Source: Neogemmobacter tilapiae (GTDB taxonomy: Bacteria > Pseudomonadota > Alphaproteobacteria > Rhodobacterales > Rhodobacteraceae). Taken from it: 64,000 bases of DNA. Below the pieces are notes generated by a model that did not search any database, was not told the DNA's origin, and was given only the letters and a program-made list of their open reading frames with translations. The stretch's first letter is position 1; each line of letters starts with the position of its first letter. The position numbers were made by a program, and so were the translations under genes. Location: NCBI RefSeq assembly GCF_014652215.1, contig NZ_BMYJ01000001.1:62001-126000 (forward strand), in the 5' to 3' direction. Shown in pieces: positions 9,204 through 17,467 of this stretch.

Positions 9204-11021
9204 TCACTCCTCAGACCACCAGACATCCGGGTTGAATCCCAGAAAATCCCCATACAGCGGCAGTTTTTCAGGATAATGCAGATGTTTCGCATGGGCAATG
9301 CGCGACCGGTCCAGATACCACATCGGAATGACATAGCGGCCCGCCGTCAACACCCGGTCCAGCGCATGGACGGCTGTGGTGAAATCTTCCGGGCTGCGCG
9401 CGGCCAGCATGGTGGCAATCATCGCGTCGGCTGCGGGGGAGTTCACGCCCATCCAGTTGCGCGTGCCGGGTTCAGTGAACCCTTTCGAGCCCCAATACAG
9501 TGTCTGTTCATTCCCCGGAGAAAGCGACAGTGCGCGGATGTAGTGGGTCATGTCAAAATCATAGGCGCCGGTCCGTTCGACATATTGCGCGCCGTCCACC
9601 ACGGTCAGGCGGGCGTCAATCCCCAAGGGCTTTAACGCCTCGATATAGATATTCGCCGCGTCGATCATGTTTTCTTGGCCCTGCTGTAGCAGGATTTCAA
9701 AGGCAAAAACCTCGCCCTTGGCGTTCTTCAGCTTGCCATCTTCGGCCACTGACCAGCCTGCTTCTTCCAGCAGGGCCATTGCCGCCCGCAAAGCCTTGCG
9801 GTTGGATTCCGTGCCGTCGCTGGCGGGCAGGGTGTAGCCCTCGAGTGTGCCGGGCGGCAGGTCGGCCTTGAAGGGTTCCAACAGGGCGAGTTCACCGGCG
9901 CTTGCCGGTTGTGCCATATCGGCGCCCAGGATCGAGTTGGAGAAATAGCTGGCGATACGCGGCAGTTTGCTGTCGTTGATTGTCTTGTTCACCAGTTCAA
10001 AGTTGAAAACCGTGATCAGCGCTTCGCGCACACGCCAATCGGCAAACAGCGGCTTGCGGGTGTTCATCGCGAAACCCTCAATCCCGCTGGGTCGCCCGTG
10101 CGGGATTTCCGACTTGACCACCTCGCCCGCCGTCAGCGCCGGGAAATCATATTTGATGTCCCAATCGACTGGGCTCGCCTCGGTATAGGTGGTCAGTTCC
10201 CCGGCCTTGAACGCCTCAAAGATTACCGTCGCGTCGCCGAAATATTCATAGCGGATTTCATCGAAATTGTGCAGCCCGCGATAAAACGGCAGATCCTTGC
10301 CCCACCAGTTCGGGTTGCGCTGATAGCTGACAAAGACGCCTGCCTTGTAGTCGCCCACGACATAAGGCCCCGAACCGATGGGGGCATCAAAGCCACTGGC
10401 GGTGAAATCCTTTCCGTCCCACTGCGCCTTTTTCAGCACTGGCCGCAGGCCCATGATCAGCGGCAATTCCCGGTCTTCGGTGTTGAAGGTGAACTTCACC
10501 TTGTTCGGCCCGGTGATTACCGATTTTGCCACCTTGGCCCAAGCCGCCGCATAGCGCCCGTGGCCTTGCGTGCCCAAAGTCTCAAAGCTCCAGATCACGT
10601 CCTCGGGCGTCACCGGGCTGCCATCGGCGAATTTCGCCTCGGGGCGCAGGGTGAATTCCACCCAAGTCCGCGCCTCATCCGTTTCCACCGATTCGGCCAA
10701 AAGCCCGTAAAGCGTAAAGGGTTCGTCATAGCTGCGGCCCATCAGCGTCTCGACCGTCAGGGCCGCAAAACCCACGGCCGGGTTGCCCTTTTGAATGAAC
10801 GGGTTCAGCGAATCGAAGGCCCCGCTGGCCCCAAAGACCACCCGACCGCCCTTGGGGGCATCCGGGTTGGCATAGGGCAGCGACACAAAATCCGGTGGGA
10901 GGGCCGGTTCGCCATACATAGCTATACCGTGCTGGGGTTCGGCCAGCGCCATTCCCCCCCACAGAATCGCCAAACTGGCCAGCAAACCACGGCGCATCGG
11001 GGCGATCAAAGCCTGTCTCAT
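9204..11021 (-). CDS. Peptide ABC transporter substrate-binding protein (YejA-like)
   Basis: A 605-residue periplasmic solute-binding protein of the SBP_bac_5 family. From ATG 11021 it reads MRQALIAPMRRGLLASLAILWGGMALA, a good Sec signal peptide, then the mature part HGIAMYGEPALPPDFVSLPYANPDAPKGG. That opening and PIGSGPYVVGDYKAGVFVSYQRNPNWWGKDLP are typical of the YejA/microcin C and oligopeptide branch. An upstream in-frame start at 11117 is unlikely because it would bury the signal peptide. No permease or ATPase genes follow; only a small lipoprotein gene does. It is an orphan binding protein, or its transporter is elsewhere. Confidence 0.88.
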   Translation of the reverse strand: MRQALIAPMRRGLLASLAILWGGMALAEPQHGIAMYGEPALPPDFVSLPYANPDAPKGGRVVFGASGAFDSLNPFIQKGNPAVGFAALTVETLMGRSYDEPFTLYGLLAESVETDEARTWVEFTLRPEAKFADGSPVTPEDVIWSFETLGTQGHGRYAAAWAKVAKSVITGPNKVKFTFNTEDRELPLIMGLRPVLKKAQWDGKDFTASGFDAPIGSGPYVVGDYKAGVFVSYQRNPNWWGKDLPFYRGLHNFDEIRYEYFGDATVIFEAFKAGELTTYTEASPVDWDIKYDFPALTAGEVVKSEIPHGRPSGIEGFAMNTRKPLFADWRVREALITVFNFELVNKTINDSKLPRIASYFSNSILGADMAQPASAGELALLEPFKADLPPGTLEGYTLPASDGTESNRKALRAAMALLEEAGWSVAEDGKLKNAKGEVFAFEILLQQGQENMIDAANIYIEALKPLGIDARLTVVDGAQYVERTGAYDFDMTHYIRALSLSPGNEQTLYWGSKGFTEPGTRNWMGVNSPAADAMIATMLAARSPEDFTTAVHALDRVLTAGRYVIPMWYLDRSRIAHAKHLHYPEKLPLYGDFLGFNPDVWWSEE

Positions 11022-11099
11022 TCCGGCAACATCCCTGTGACTGTTCTGATTGTTGCCGCAAACCATACGCAGGGTTTCCAGCCATATCAAACTTTTAAC

Positions 11100-11128
11100 T
11101 TGGCCACCGGCAGGCATCGGCGTATATA
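11100..11128 (+). promoter_or_regulatory. Candidate sigma-70 promoter for small RNA/bdhA leader
   Basis: A TTGGCC -35 at 11100-11105, a 17-base spacer and a TATATA -10 at 11123-11128; each box matches the consensus at 4 of 6 bases. It is placed just upstream of two RNA hairpins ending in a T-run. Confidence 0.5.
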
Positions 11129-11134
11129 GGCCTT

Positions 11135-11209
11135 ACTGCTCGATAGGTTTCTTGCCTGTATGAAACCTGCCTCAAGAACTGAACGCCGGCCTTGTGCCGG
11201 CGTTTTTTT
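11135..11209 (+). ncRNA. Candidate small RNA or attenuated leader upstream of bdhA
   Basis: About 75 bases between two divergent genes. A first hairpin has a perfect 7-bp stem AGGTTTC (11145-11151)/GAAACCT (11162-11168) and a 10-base loop TTGCCTGTAT. A second is a classic intrinsic terminator: AACGCCGGC (11183-11191), a short loop, GCCGGCGTT and then T-run to about 11209. No gene precedes it on this strand, so the terminator must end a short RNA made from the promoter at 11100-11128, or attenuate transcription into bdhA 75 bases further on. I do not recognise the family. Confidence 0.55.
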
Positions 11210-11284
11210 ATGGCGTTTTCTGCGCTGTGGCGTGATTTTTGCAATTGCAGCGTCTATGTTTGCACAAAGCGAACGGAGACTTTC

Positions 11285-12058
11285 ATGAATCTGACAGGCA
11301 AGACGGCCATCATCACCGGATCGACCTCGGGCATCGGTCTGGGCGTGGCAGAATCACTGGCCGCCGCAGGGGCGTCGGTGGTGATCAATTCCTTCAGCGA
11401 CCGGCCCGAAGACCATGCCCAAGCGGCGGGTTTGGCGGAGAAATACGGTGTTCCGGTCCGTTATATCGCTGCCGACATGTCTGATGGGGCCGCTTGCCGG
11501 GCGCTGATCGAAAAGGCCGGGGCCTGCGATATTCTGGTGAACAATGCGGGCATTCAGCATGTGTCCCCCATCGACCAATTCCCGGTCGAAAAGTGGAACC
11601 AGATTCTGGCCATCAACCTGTCATCCGCCTTTCATACCACCGCCGCCGCCTTGCCGCTGATGCGGGCCAAGGGGTGGGGCAGGGTTGTCAACATCGCCTC
11701 GGCCCATGGTCTGACGGCCAGCCCGTTTAAAGGGGCCTATGTGGCGGCCAAGCATGGGGTTGTGGGCTTTACGAAAGTGACCGCCTTGGAATGCGCGGGG
11801 CAGGGCATCACCGCCAACGCGATCTGTCCCGGCTATGTGCTGACGCCACTGGTTGAGGCGCAGATCCCCGATCAGATGAAGGTTCACAACATGGACCGCG
11901 AGGCCGTGATCCGCAACGTTCTGCTGGAACGCCAGCCCTCGAAGCAGTTCGCGACGGTGGAACAGGTGGGCGGCACCACGCTGTTTCTTTGCAGCCCCGC
12001 CGCCGATCAGATCACCGGCACCACGATCAGCGTTGATGGCGGATGGACGGCCCTGTGA
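11285..12058 (+). CDS. bdhA: D-3-hydroxybutyrate dehydrogenase
   Basis: A 257-residue classical short-chain dehydrogenase that oxidises D-3-hydroxybutyrate to acetoacetate with NAD+, the entry step for using polyhydroxybutyrate monomers. It shows the cofactor loop TGSTSGIGLG (about residues 11-20), NNAG, the catalytic Ser in NIASAHG and the YVAAK pair (Tyr and Lys four apart). VISTI-type SDR ends are replaced by ITGTTISVDGGWTAL, as in bacterial 3-hydroxybutyrate dehydrogenases. The start ATG is preceded by GGAGA. A patatin-like gene overlaps its 3' end, indicating translational coupling and a joint role, perhaps in polyhydroxybutyrate mobilisation. Confidence 0.9.
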   Translation: MNLTGKTAIITGSTSGIGLGVAESLAAAGASVVINSFSDRPEDHAQAAGLAEKYGVPVRYIAADMSDGAACRALIEKAGACDILVNNAGIQHVSPIDQFPVEKWNQILAINLSSAFHTTAAALPLMRAKGWGRVVNIASAHGLTASPFKGAYVAAKHGVVGFTKVTALECAGQGITANAICPGYVLTPLVEAQIPDQMKVHNMDREAVIRNVLLERQPSKQFATVEQVGGTTLFLCSPAADQITGTTISVDGGWTAL

Positions 12059-13086
12059 CCCGCCTGAACCTTGCGCTGCAGGGCGGTGGCGCGCATGGAG
12101 CCTTTACCTGGGGTGTGCTGGACCGCCTGCTGGAGGAAGAGGCTATTGAAGTCGCGGCCCTGTCCGGCACCTCGGCCGGGGCGCTGAACGCGGCGGCTTT
12201 CAAGGCGGGCTGGGTCAAGGATGGTCGCGCCGGGGCCAAGGCGGCGCTGGCTGATCTTTGGGCCAAGGTCGGCACCGTGGGTGATCTGCGCATGGCTGAA
12301 TGGATGAAACCCGTCCTGCCCTTTGCCGCTGCTTGGAACCGCGCGCTGGAAAGCACCTTTGCCCTGTCGCCCATGGGCATTGCAGCGCAACTTACCTCAC
12401 CCTACGCTTGGGGTTCCGCTTGGCGCAACCCCTTGGCCCGTGTGGTCAAAACGCTTGATATGGGGGCTGTCTGTTCCAGCGAAGGGCCAAGGCTTTATGT
12501 CGGGGCGACCAATGTCCGCACAGGCCGTATTCGCGTCTTTTCGGGGGCCGAGGTCTCGCTTCGTGCCATTCTCGCCTCGGCCTGCCTGCCGACCGTCTTT
12601 CAGGCGGTGGAAATCGATGATCCCAAAACCCAGCGGCGTGAGGCGTATTGGGATGGCGGCTATACTGGCAACCCGCCCCTGTTCCCGCTGTATGACAAGG
12701 GCCTGCCCGACGACATTCTCATCGTCGCCATCAACCCACTGGTCCGCGACGATGTGCCGGATACCGCAGTCGAAATTCAGGACCGCATCAATGAGATCAG
12801 CTTCAACTCGGCCCTTATGGGGGAGTTGCGCGCCGTCCATTTCGTCCGCCGTCTGATTGCTGCGGGGCAGCTTTCCCGCGAGGACAAAAAGGATGTCCGC
12901 CTGCATCTGATCGCCGATGATCGGCTGATGAACGAACTTTCCGCCTCTAGCAAGATGCTGGCCGAACCTGCGCTGATCGAACGGCTGCGCGCCGCGGGGC
13001 ACAAGGCGGCCCACGGCTTTCTGAAACGCCACCGCGAGGATCTGGGCAACAGGCCCAGCCTCGATCTGGCGGCGCTGTTCGGCTAA
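12043..13086 (+). CDS. Patatin-like phospholipase/esterase
   Basis: A 347-residue cytosolic patatin-domain hydrolase. The oxyanion-hole motif LQGGGAHGAFTWG lies at the N-terminus, the nucleophile in LSGTSAGALNAAA (GxSxG, about residues 42-46), and the catalytic Asp in YWDGGYTGNPP (DGG, about residue 205). Patatin enzymes cleave lipid or polyester acyl bonds with a Ser-Asp dyad. The start at 12043 overlaps bdhA by 16 bases; a GTG at 12055, which overlaps the bdhA stop as GTGA, is equally plausible. The fusion-like spacing to bdhA suggests that the two serve one pathway, possibly turnover of polyhydroxybutyrate or short acyl esters, which is inference. Confidence 0.88.
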   Translation: MDGPVTRLNLALQGGGAHGAFTWGVLDRLLEEEAIEVAALSGTSAGALNAAAFKAGWVKDGRAGAKAALADLWAKVGTVGDLRMAEWMKPVLPFAAAWNRALESTFALSPMGIAAQLTSPYAWGSAWRNPLARVVKTLDMGAVCSSEGPRLYVGATNVRTGRIRVFSGAEVSLRAILASACLPTVFQAVEIDDPKTQRREAYWDGGYTGNPPLFPLYDKGLPDDILIVAINPLVRDDVPDTAVEIQDRINEISFNSALMGELRAVHFVRRLIAAGQLSREDKKDVRLHLIADDRLMNELSASSKMLAEPALIERLRAAGHKAAHGFLKRHREDLGNRPSLDLAALFG

Positions 13087-13769
13087 GCCTCGATCACTTT
13101 GGGTGTCGGCGTCACCAAACCTGCCGAGACGACCATCTTGGCCGTGTCTTCTGTCGACATGTCCAGCATGATCACATCCTTTGCGGGCACAAAGATCAGC
13201 GCGCCCGAGGTAAAGGGCGTCAACGCGACGAAAACACCGATATAATCCTCACCGCCCGGCAGCCGCTCGGCAATCTCGCCCTTGGGCTTGCTCGCCACAA
13301 ATCCCAATGCCCATGCGCCCTTGCGGGGAAATTCCACCAGACAGGTCTTATCGAAACTTTTTTCCTTGGTGCCAAAGAATGTTTCTGTGACCTGTTTTAC
13401 CCCGCTATAGACCGACCGGATCACCGGTGTCCGGTCGAGCAACCCTTCGGCCCAGTTGATCACCGACCGCCCGATCAGCCCCTTGGCGATCCAGCCGATG
13501 ATGATGGTGAAAATCAGAAAGACGATGACGCCCAGCCCCCGCACCGGGAAATTCACCTCGGGTCCGAACATCCGTTCCAGCAGCGCCTCGGGCTGATAGG
13601 CGGCGGGGATCAGGGGCAGGATCCAGCCGTCAATCCAGCCAATAAAGGCCCAAGCGATATAGAGCGTCAGGCCCACGGGCAGAACGACAACCAGCCCCGT
13701 CAGGAAACTGGCCCGCAGGCTGGCCAACACGCCGCGTTTACGCGGAGGAGGAATCTGAAACTCGGTCAT
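13083..13769 (-). CDS. DUF502 family membrane protein
   Basis: A 228-residue inner-membrane protein of the DUF502 family. Two hydrophobic segments are visible: ASFLTGLVVVLPVGLTLYIAWAFI (about residues 18-42) and GVIVFLIFTIIIGWIAKGLIG (about 80-100). After the second, TPVIRSVYSGVKQVTETFF is the signature stretch of the family, and the rest (about 120-228) is a soluble beta-rich domain. The function is not established. The start ATG 13769 (MTEFQIPPPRKRG) is preferred to the longer open frame, which has no hydrophilic conserved lead. Its stop overlaps that of the convergent patatin gene by 4 bases. Confidence 0.88.
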   Translation of the reverse strand: MTEFQIPPPRKRGVLASLRASFLTGLVVVLPVGLTLYIAWAFIGWIDGWILPLIPAAYQPEALLERMFGPEVNFPVRGLGVIVFLIFTIIIGWIAKGLIGRSVINWAEGLLDRTPVIRSVYSGVKQVTETFFGTKEKSFDKTCLVEFPRKGAWALGFVASKPKGEIAERLPGGEDYIGVFVALTPFTSGALIFVPAKDVIMLDMSTEDTAKMVVSAGLVTPTPKVIEA

Positions 13770-13868
13770 ATGGGCATCCTTGGGGCCGGTCACCCTACAG
13801 ATAAGGCAGCGATCGCATTCGCCGCAATGGGCAGGGTTTGAAAAACTGAGACAGCAGGCGCGCCACAA

Positions 13869-13902
13869 TTCAAAAGAAGGGTGATACTGAGGTTCTTTTG
13901 AA
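13869..13902. repeat. 10-bp inverted repeat downstream of tRNA-Gln
   Basis: TTCAAAAGAA (13869-13878) and TTCTTTTGAA (13893-13902) are perfect reverse complements separated by 14 bases. They start seven bases after the tRNA-Gln gene. This may be a weak terminator or processing hairpin for the tRNA transcript. Confidence 0.5.
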
Positions 13903-13908
13903 GGGAAT

Positions 13909-13983
<75 letters not shown>

Positions 13984-14085
13984 ACCGTGCGGCGGTGTTT
14001 AGCGAAGGGCCTAGGAGGCCGCAAGGGGGTTTTCGACAAAAATTCATTGCCTTGCCCGCCGACGCATCGCGGCCTATGCCAAGGC

Positions 14086-15264
14086 ATGGAATCCTATGAT
14101 GTCATTGTCTTGGGGGCTGGGGCGGCGGGGCTTTTTGCCGGGGCCACGGCGGCGCGGCGGGGGCGGCGGGTCTTGGTCATCGATCATGCGGCCAACCCGG
14201 GCGAAAAGATTCGCATTTCGGGCGGGGGGCGCTGCAACTTTACCAATCTGAACACGCGACCGGACCGGTTTCTGTCAGAGAATCCGCGCTTTGCGGCCTC
14301 GGCCTTGGCGGGGTTCACGCCGCGCGATTTCCTTGCAAAGGTGGAAAGAGCAGGCATCGCCTATCACGAAAAGACCTTGGGCCAGCTGTTCTGCGATGGT
14401 TCGGCGCGGCAGATTGTCGATCTGTTGTTGCGCGATCTGCGCGAGGCGGGGGGCGACTTGCGGCTTTCGACAAGTGTTGAATCGGTGGACCGTGTGGGGG
14501 AGGGGTTTAAAGTTCTGACCGGAGCGGGCCTTTTGCAGGCGGGATCGGTGATTGTGGCGACGGGGGGGAAGTCGATCCCCAAGATGGGGGCGACGGGGTT
14601 TGGCTATCGTCTGGCCGAACAGTTCGGGCTGCGGCTGGTGGAAACGCGGCCGGGTCTGGTGCCGCTGACCTTTGGGCCGGATCAGTTGGAGCATCTGGCA
14701 CCGCTGTCGGGCCTGTCTGTGTCGGGGCGGGTGAGCGTTGGTAAGACGCGCTTTGACGAGGCATTGCTATTCACGCATCGGGGCCTATCGGGGCCGGCGA
14801 TCCTGCAAATCAGTTCCTATTGGCGCGAGGGGGAGGAGATCCTTCTGGATCTGGCGCCCGAACGTCCGGTGGGGGCAGAACTGCGCGAGGCGCGGCAGAA
14901 ACAGGGGCGGGTGGCCTTGCGGACGGTTCTGGGGGCGTTTCTGCCCGAACGGCTGGCGCGGCTGATGGAGGGGCTTTCGGGGCTGCAAGGCAATCTGGCG
15001 GACCAGAACAATGCCAAGCTGGATCAGTTGGCGGGGTTGATTCACGGCTGGCGGCTGAAGCCCACGGGGAGCGAGGGTTATCGGACGGCCGAGGTGACTT
15101 TGGGCGGGGTTTCGACCGCCGATCTGGACGCCAAGACGCTGCAAGCGCGGGCGGTGCCGGGGCTGTTCTTTGTGGGCGAGGTGGTGGATGTGACCGGCTG
15201 GCTGGGGGGCTATAATTTTCAATGGGCCTGGGCCTCGGGCTTTGCGGCGGGACAGGTGGCGTGA
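14086..15264 (+). CDS. FAD-dependent oxidoreductase, BaiN/HI0933 (YhiN) family
   Basis: A 392-residue flavoprotein. The dinucleotide-binding fold is at the N-terminus (YDVIVLGAGAAGLFAGATAARRG, GxGxxG), followed by ISGGGRCNFTN, the signature of the HI0933/YhiN group. A second nucleotide strand is VIVATGGKSIPKMGATGFGYRLA, and the C-terminal FAD segment is LFFVGEVVDVTGWLGGYNFQWAWASGFAAG. The physiological substrate is unknown for most of this family. ATG 14086 places the GAGAAG loop at residue 10 as expected; the upstream open frame overlaps the tRNA. It is followed by a BNR-repeat gene 47 bases on. Confidence 0.9.
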   Translation: MESYDVIVLGAGAAGLFAGATAARRGRRVLVIDHAANPGEKIRISGGGRCNFTNLNTRPDRFLSENPRFAASALAGFTPRDFLAKVERAGIAYHEKTLGQLFCDGSARQIVDLLLRDLREAGGDLRLSTSVESVDRVGEGFKVLTGAGLLQAGSVIVATGGKSIPKMGATGFGYRLAEQFGLRLVETRPGLVPLTFGPDQLEHLAPLSGLSVSGRVSVGKTRFDEALLFTHRGLSGPAILQISSYWREGEEILLDLAPERPVGAELREARQKQGRVALRTVLGAFLPERLARLMEGLSGLQGNLADQNNAKLDQLAGLIHGWRLKPTGSEGYRTAEVTLGGVSTADLDAKTLQARAVPGLFFVGEVVDVTGWLGGYNFQWAWASGFAAGQVA

Positions 15265-15311
15265 CTTTTTTCGCGTGACATGGCAGGCTTCCCGAAAAGC
15301 GGGAGGGGGCG

Positions 15312-16427
15312 ATGGCCAAGCGGGTTCTTCTGGGGACGACAAAGGGGGTTTTTCTGCTGGACCCGGCGAAGGGCTATGCGGTCAGCGGGCCGCTTTGCGA
15401 CGGCTGGCCCATCAACCATGTGATCGGTGATCCGGCGACGGGCCGTCTTTGGGCGGCGGGTGGCGGCGATTGGCATGGGGCGGGGATCTGGCGGTCGGAG
15501 GATGGGGGCGAAAGCTGGGTCTTGGCGAAGCTGGCGAATGGCAAGCTGGATGAATGGCTGACGAATGATCCGGCGATGGCGGAGCAGATGGGGGTGCAAG
15601 CATCCCCGCCTGCGCCCTTTACGGGGAAGATCAACAATTTCTGGTCGCTGTGCTATGCGCATGGAGTGCTTTATGCGGGGGCGAAGCCCGCGCAGTTGCT
15701 GCGCAGTCTGGATGGGGGCGTGACTTGGGAAACGCTGCATGGGCTGACCGATCATCCGAGCGCGGAGGGATGGGAGCCGGGGGCGGCGGGGCTGGTGCTG
15801 CATTCGATTCTGACCGATCCGGGGGATGCGCAAAAGCTGTTCGTGGGGATTTCGGCGGCGGGGTTCTTTGCGTCCGAGGATGGGGGCAAAAGCTGGGAAC
15901 GGCGGGTGAAACGGTCGAATGCCGATGCGGTGCGGACGGGCAATGAGGAGATCGGTTACTGTGTCCACAACATCCAACGGGCGCCGGATGGGACGATTTG
16001 GCAGCAGAACCACTGGGGCACCTATCGCAGCACGGATGAGGGGCGGACGTGGAACGAGGTGGGGCAGGGTCTGCCCTCTACCTTTGGCTTTCCCATTGGG
16101 GCACATCCGGGGGATGCGTCTTTGGCCTATGTGCTGCCCCTGAACGGCGACAGCATGGGGCGTTTCCCGCCGGATGCGCAATGTGCGGTCTGGCGGACGC
16201 AGGATGGGGGCGAAAGCTGGCAGGCGATGCGGAATGGGCTGCCGCAGACGGGATGCTATTTTACGGTGCTGCGTCAGGCGATGGCGACGGATGCGAGTGC
16301 GCCGGGTTCGGTCTATTTCGGGACCAATTCGGGGTCGGTCTTTGCATCGCTGGATCAGGGGGAAAGTTGGAGCGAGATCGCACGGCATTTGCCGACGGTT
16401 TTGGCGGTGGAGGTGTTGGCGGGTTAG
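15312..16427 (+). CDS. BNR/Asp-box repeat beta-propeller protein
   Basis: A 371-residue protein built of beta-propeller blades with Asp-box (BNR) hairpins, S-x-D-x-G-x-x-W: RSEDGGESW, RSLDGGVTW, ASEDGGKSW, RSTDEGRTW, RTQDGGESW and ASLDQGESW at roughly even spacing. Such propellers occur in sialidases, in the photosystem II factor YCF48 and in many uncharacterised sialidase-like proteins. No signal peptide is evident (MAKRVLLGTTKGVFLLDP), so it is probably cytosolic and not an exported sialidase; catalytic sialidase residues are not obvious. Its last 4 bases overlap the convergent HD-domain gene. Confidence 0.82.
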   Translation: MAKRVLLGTTKGVFLLDPAKGYAVSGPLCDGWPINHVIGDPATGRLWAAGGGDWHGAGIWRSEDGGESWVLAKLANGKLDEWLTNDPAMAEQMGVQASPPAPFTGKINNFWSLCYAHGVLYAGAKPAQLLRSLDGGVTWETLHGLTDHPSAEGWEPGAAGLVLHSILTDPGDAQKLFVGISAAGFFASEDGGKSWERRVKRSNADAVRTGNEEIGYCVHNIQRAPDGTIWQQNHWGTYRSTDEGRTWNEVGQGLPSTFGFPIGAHPGDASLAYVLPLNGDSMGRFPPDAQCAVWRTQDGGESWQAMRNGLPQTGCYFTVLRQAMATDASAPGSVYFGTNSGSVFASLDQGESWSEIARHLPTVLAVEVLAG

Positions 16428-17020
16428 GGACGGGCGCTGAACCACGCCTTGGTCTTGCCCTGAACCCAATCCCATAGGCCTGGCGCGCCGCGGGCGATTT
16501 TGTGGCCTACGCGGGCCTCGAGCTGTTCGTAGGTCACGGCATATTCAACCCATGTGCCGCCACCCGAGGCGAGGTTGGCCATGACGGGGGGGAGGCGGTC
16601 GAGGGATTTGGCAAAGCGGGCGTCGGGGGTTTCGTTCGCCTCAAACTCATCCCACAGCGCGCGGAAGGCTTGGGCCTGATCGGCAGGCAGCAAACCAAAG
16701 AGGCGGTCGGCGGCGCGTTGTTCGGCGGCCTGGGTTTCAAGGCTGGCATGGGCGGCACCATTTGCCGAATGGATGGGCACGTCGCCTGTGTCGATTTCGA
16801 CCAGATCATGCAGCAAAAGCATGCGGATCACGCGGTCGATGTTCACGCCGGGCGCGGCCTGTTCGGCCAGAACAAGCGCGTAAAGCGCCACATGCCAGGA
16901 ATGCTCGGCGGTGTTTTCGCGGCGCGAGCCGTCGTGCAAGGTCGTCGCGCGGTAGACGGATTTCAGGCGGTCGGCCTCGGCCAGAAAGGCGAATTGGGCG
17001 TCGAGGTCGGCGGGCATCAC
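16424..17020 (-). CDS. HD-domain hydrolase (YfbR/HDDC2-like 5'-deoxynucleotidase)
   Basis: A 198-residue metal-dependent phosphohydrolase. The metal ligands are readable in order: His in RENTAEHSWHVALYAL (about residue 40), the His-Asp pair in LLLHDLVEIDTGD (about 69-70) and a later Asp in RFAKSLDRLPPVMANL. This arrangement is that of YfbR/HDDC2 proteins that dephosphorylate deoxynucleoside 5'-monophosphates. The start codon ATG at 17020 overlaps the stop of the upstream gene (ATGA type; a second ATG follows at once), so the two are translationally coupled. The actual substrate is inferred from family only. Confidence 0.85.
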   Translation of the reverse strand: MMPADLDAQFAFLAEADRLKSVYRATTLHDGSRRENTAEHSWHVALYALVLAEQAAPGVNIDRVIRMLLLHDLVEIDTGDVPIHSANGAAHASLETQAAEQRAADRLFGLLPADQAQAFRALWDEFEANETPDARFAKSLDRLPPVMANLASGGGTWVEYAVTYEQLEARVGHKIARGAPGLWDWVQGKTKAWFSARP

Positions 17021-17463
17021 GTTCCCAGATGGGGATTCGGTTTGGGCGGCACGGGATCATCGCCGAAAGCGGCCATCGCCTCGGAGATCATGCGGGCCTT
17101 GGCGGCGGCCGAGACATTGGATTTCGGTTTGGCCTCGGGCGCGGGTTTGGCGGCAGGGGCTGCGGCGGCGACAGCCGGGGCGGCCATCATCACAACCGGT
17201 GCGTCATTGCGCGGGCCCATCGTTGCGGCAACCTCTTTGGCGGTCACGCCACGCACGGCAGCCAGGGTTTCATAAAGAAACAGGCGACCGCGTTCTTCGG
17301 CGAGATACATCTTGATCGCGGTCATGAAAGCCTCTTGCATCGTGGGCGAGGCGGCCCCCAGAACCTTGCTGACCTTTTCGTGGAAATAGTCGTCGCCCAG
17401 TTCTTCGCGCGATGCCAGAACATCGCGCGCCAAACGTTCGCCAAGGTCTTCAATCAGGCTCAT
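17017..17463 (-). CDS. Conserved hypothetical protein with Ala/Pro-rich linker (148 aa)
   Basis: A 148-residue protein of unknown function. Residues 1-80 form a helical domain (MSLIEDLGERLARDVLASREELGDD to LYETLAAVRGVTAKEVAATM). This is followed by a low-complexity linker rich in Ala, Pro and Lys (about residues 90-125) and a short C-terminal segment SAAAKARMISEAMAAFGDDP. It is 4 bases from the alpha/beta hydrolase gene upstream and overlaps the HD-hydrolase gene downstream, so the three form one operon. No catalytic motif or membrane segment is visible; a scaffold or regulatory role is possible but unsupported. Confidence 0.75.
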   Translation of the reverse strand: MSLIEDLGERLARDVLASREELGDDYFHEKVSKVLGAASPTMQEAFMTAIKMYLAEERGRLFLYETLAAVRGVTAKEVAATMGPRNDAPVVMMAAPAVAAAAPAAKPAPEAKPKSNVSAAAKARMISEAMAAFGDDPVPPKPNPHLGT

Positions 17464-17467
17464 CTAA

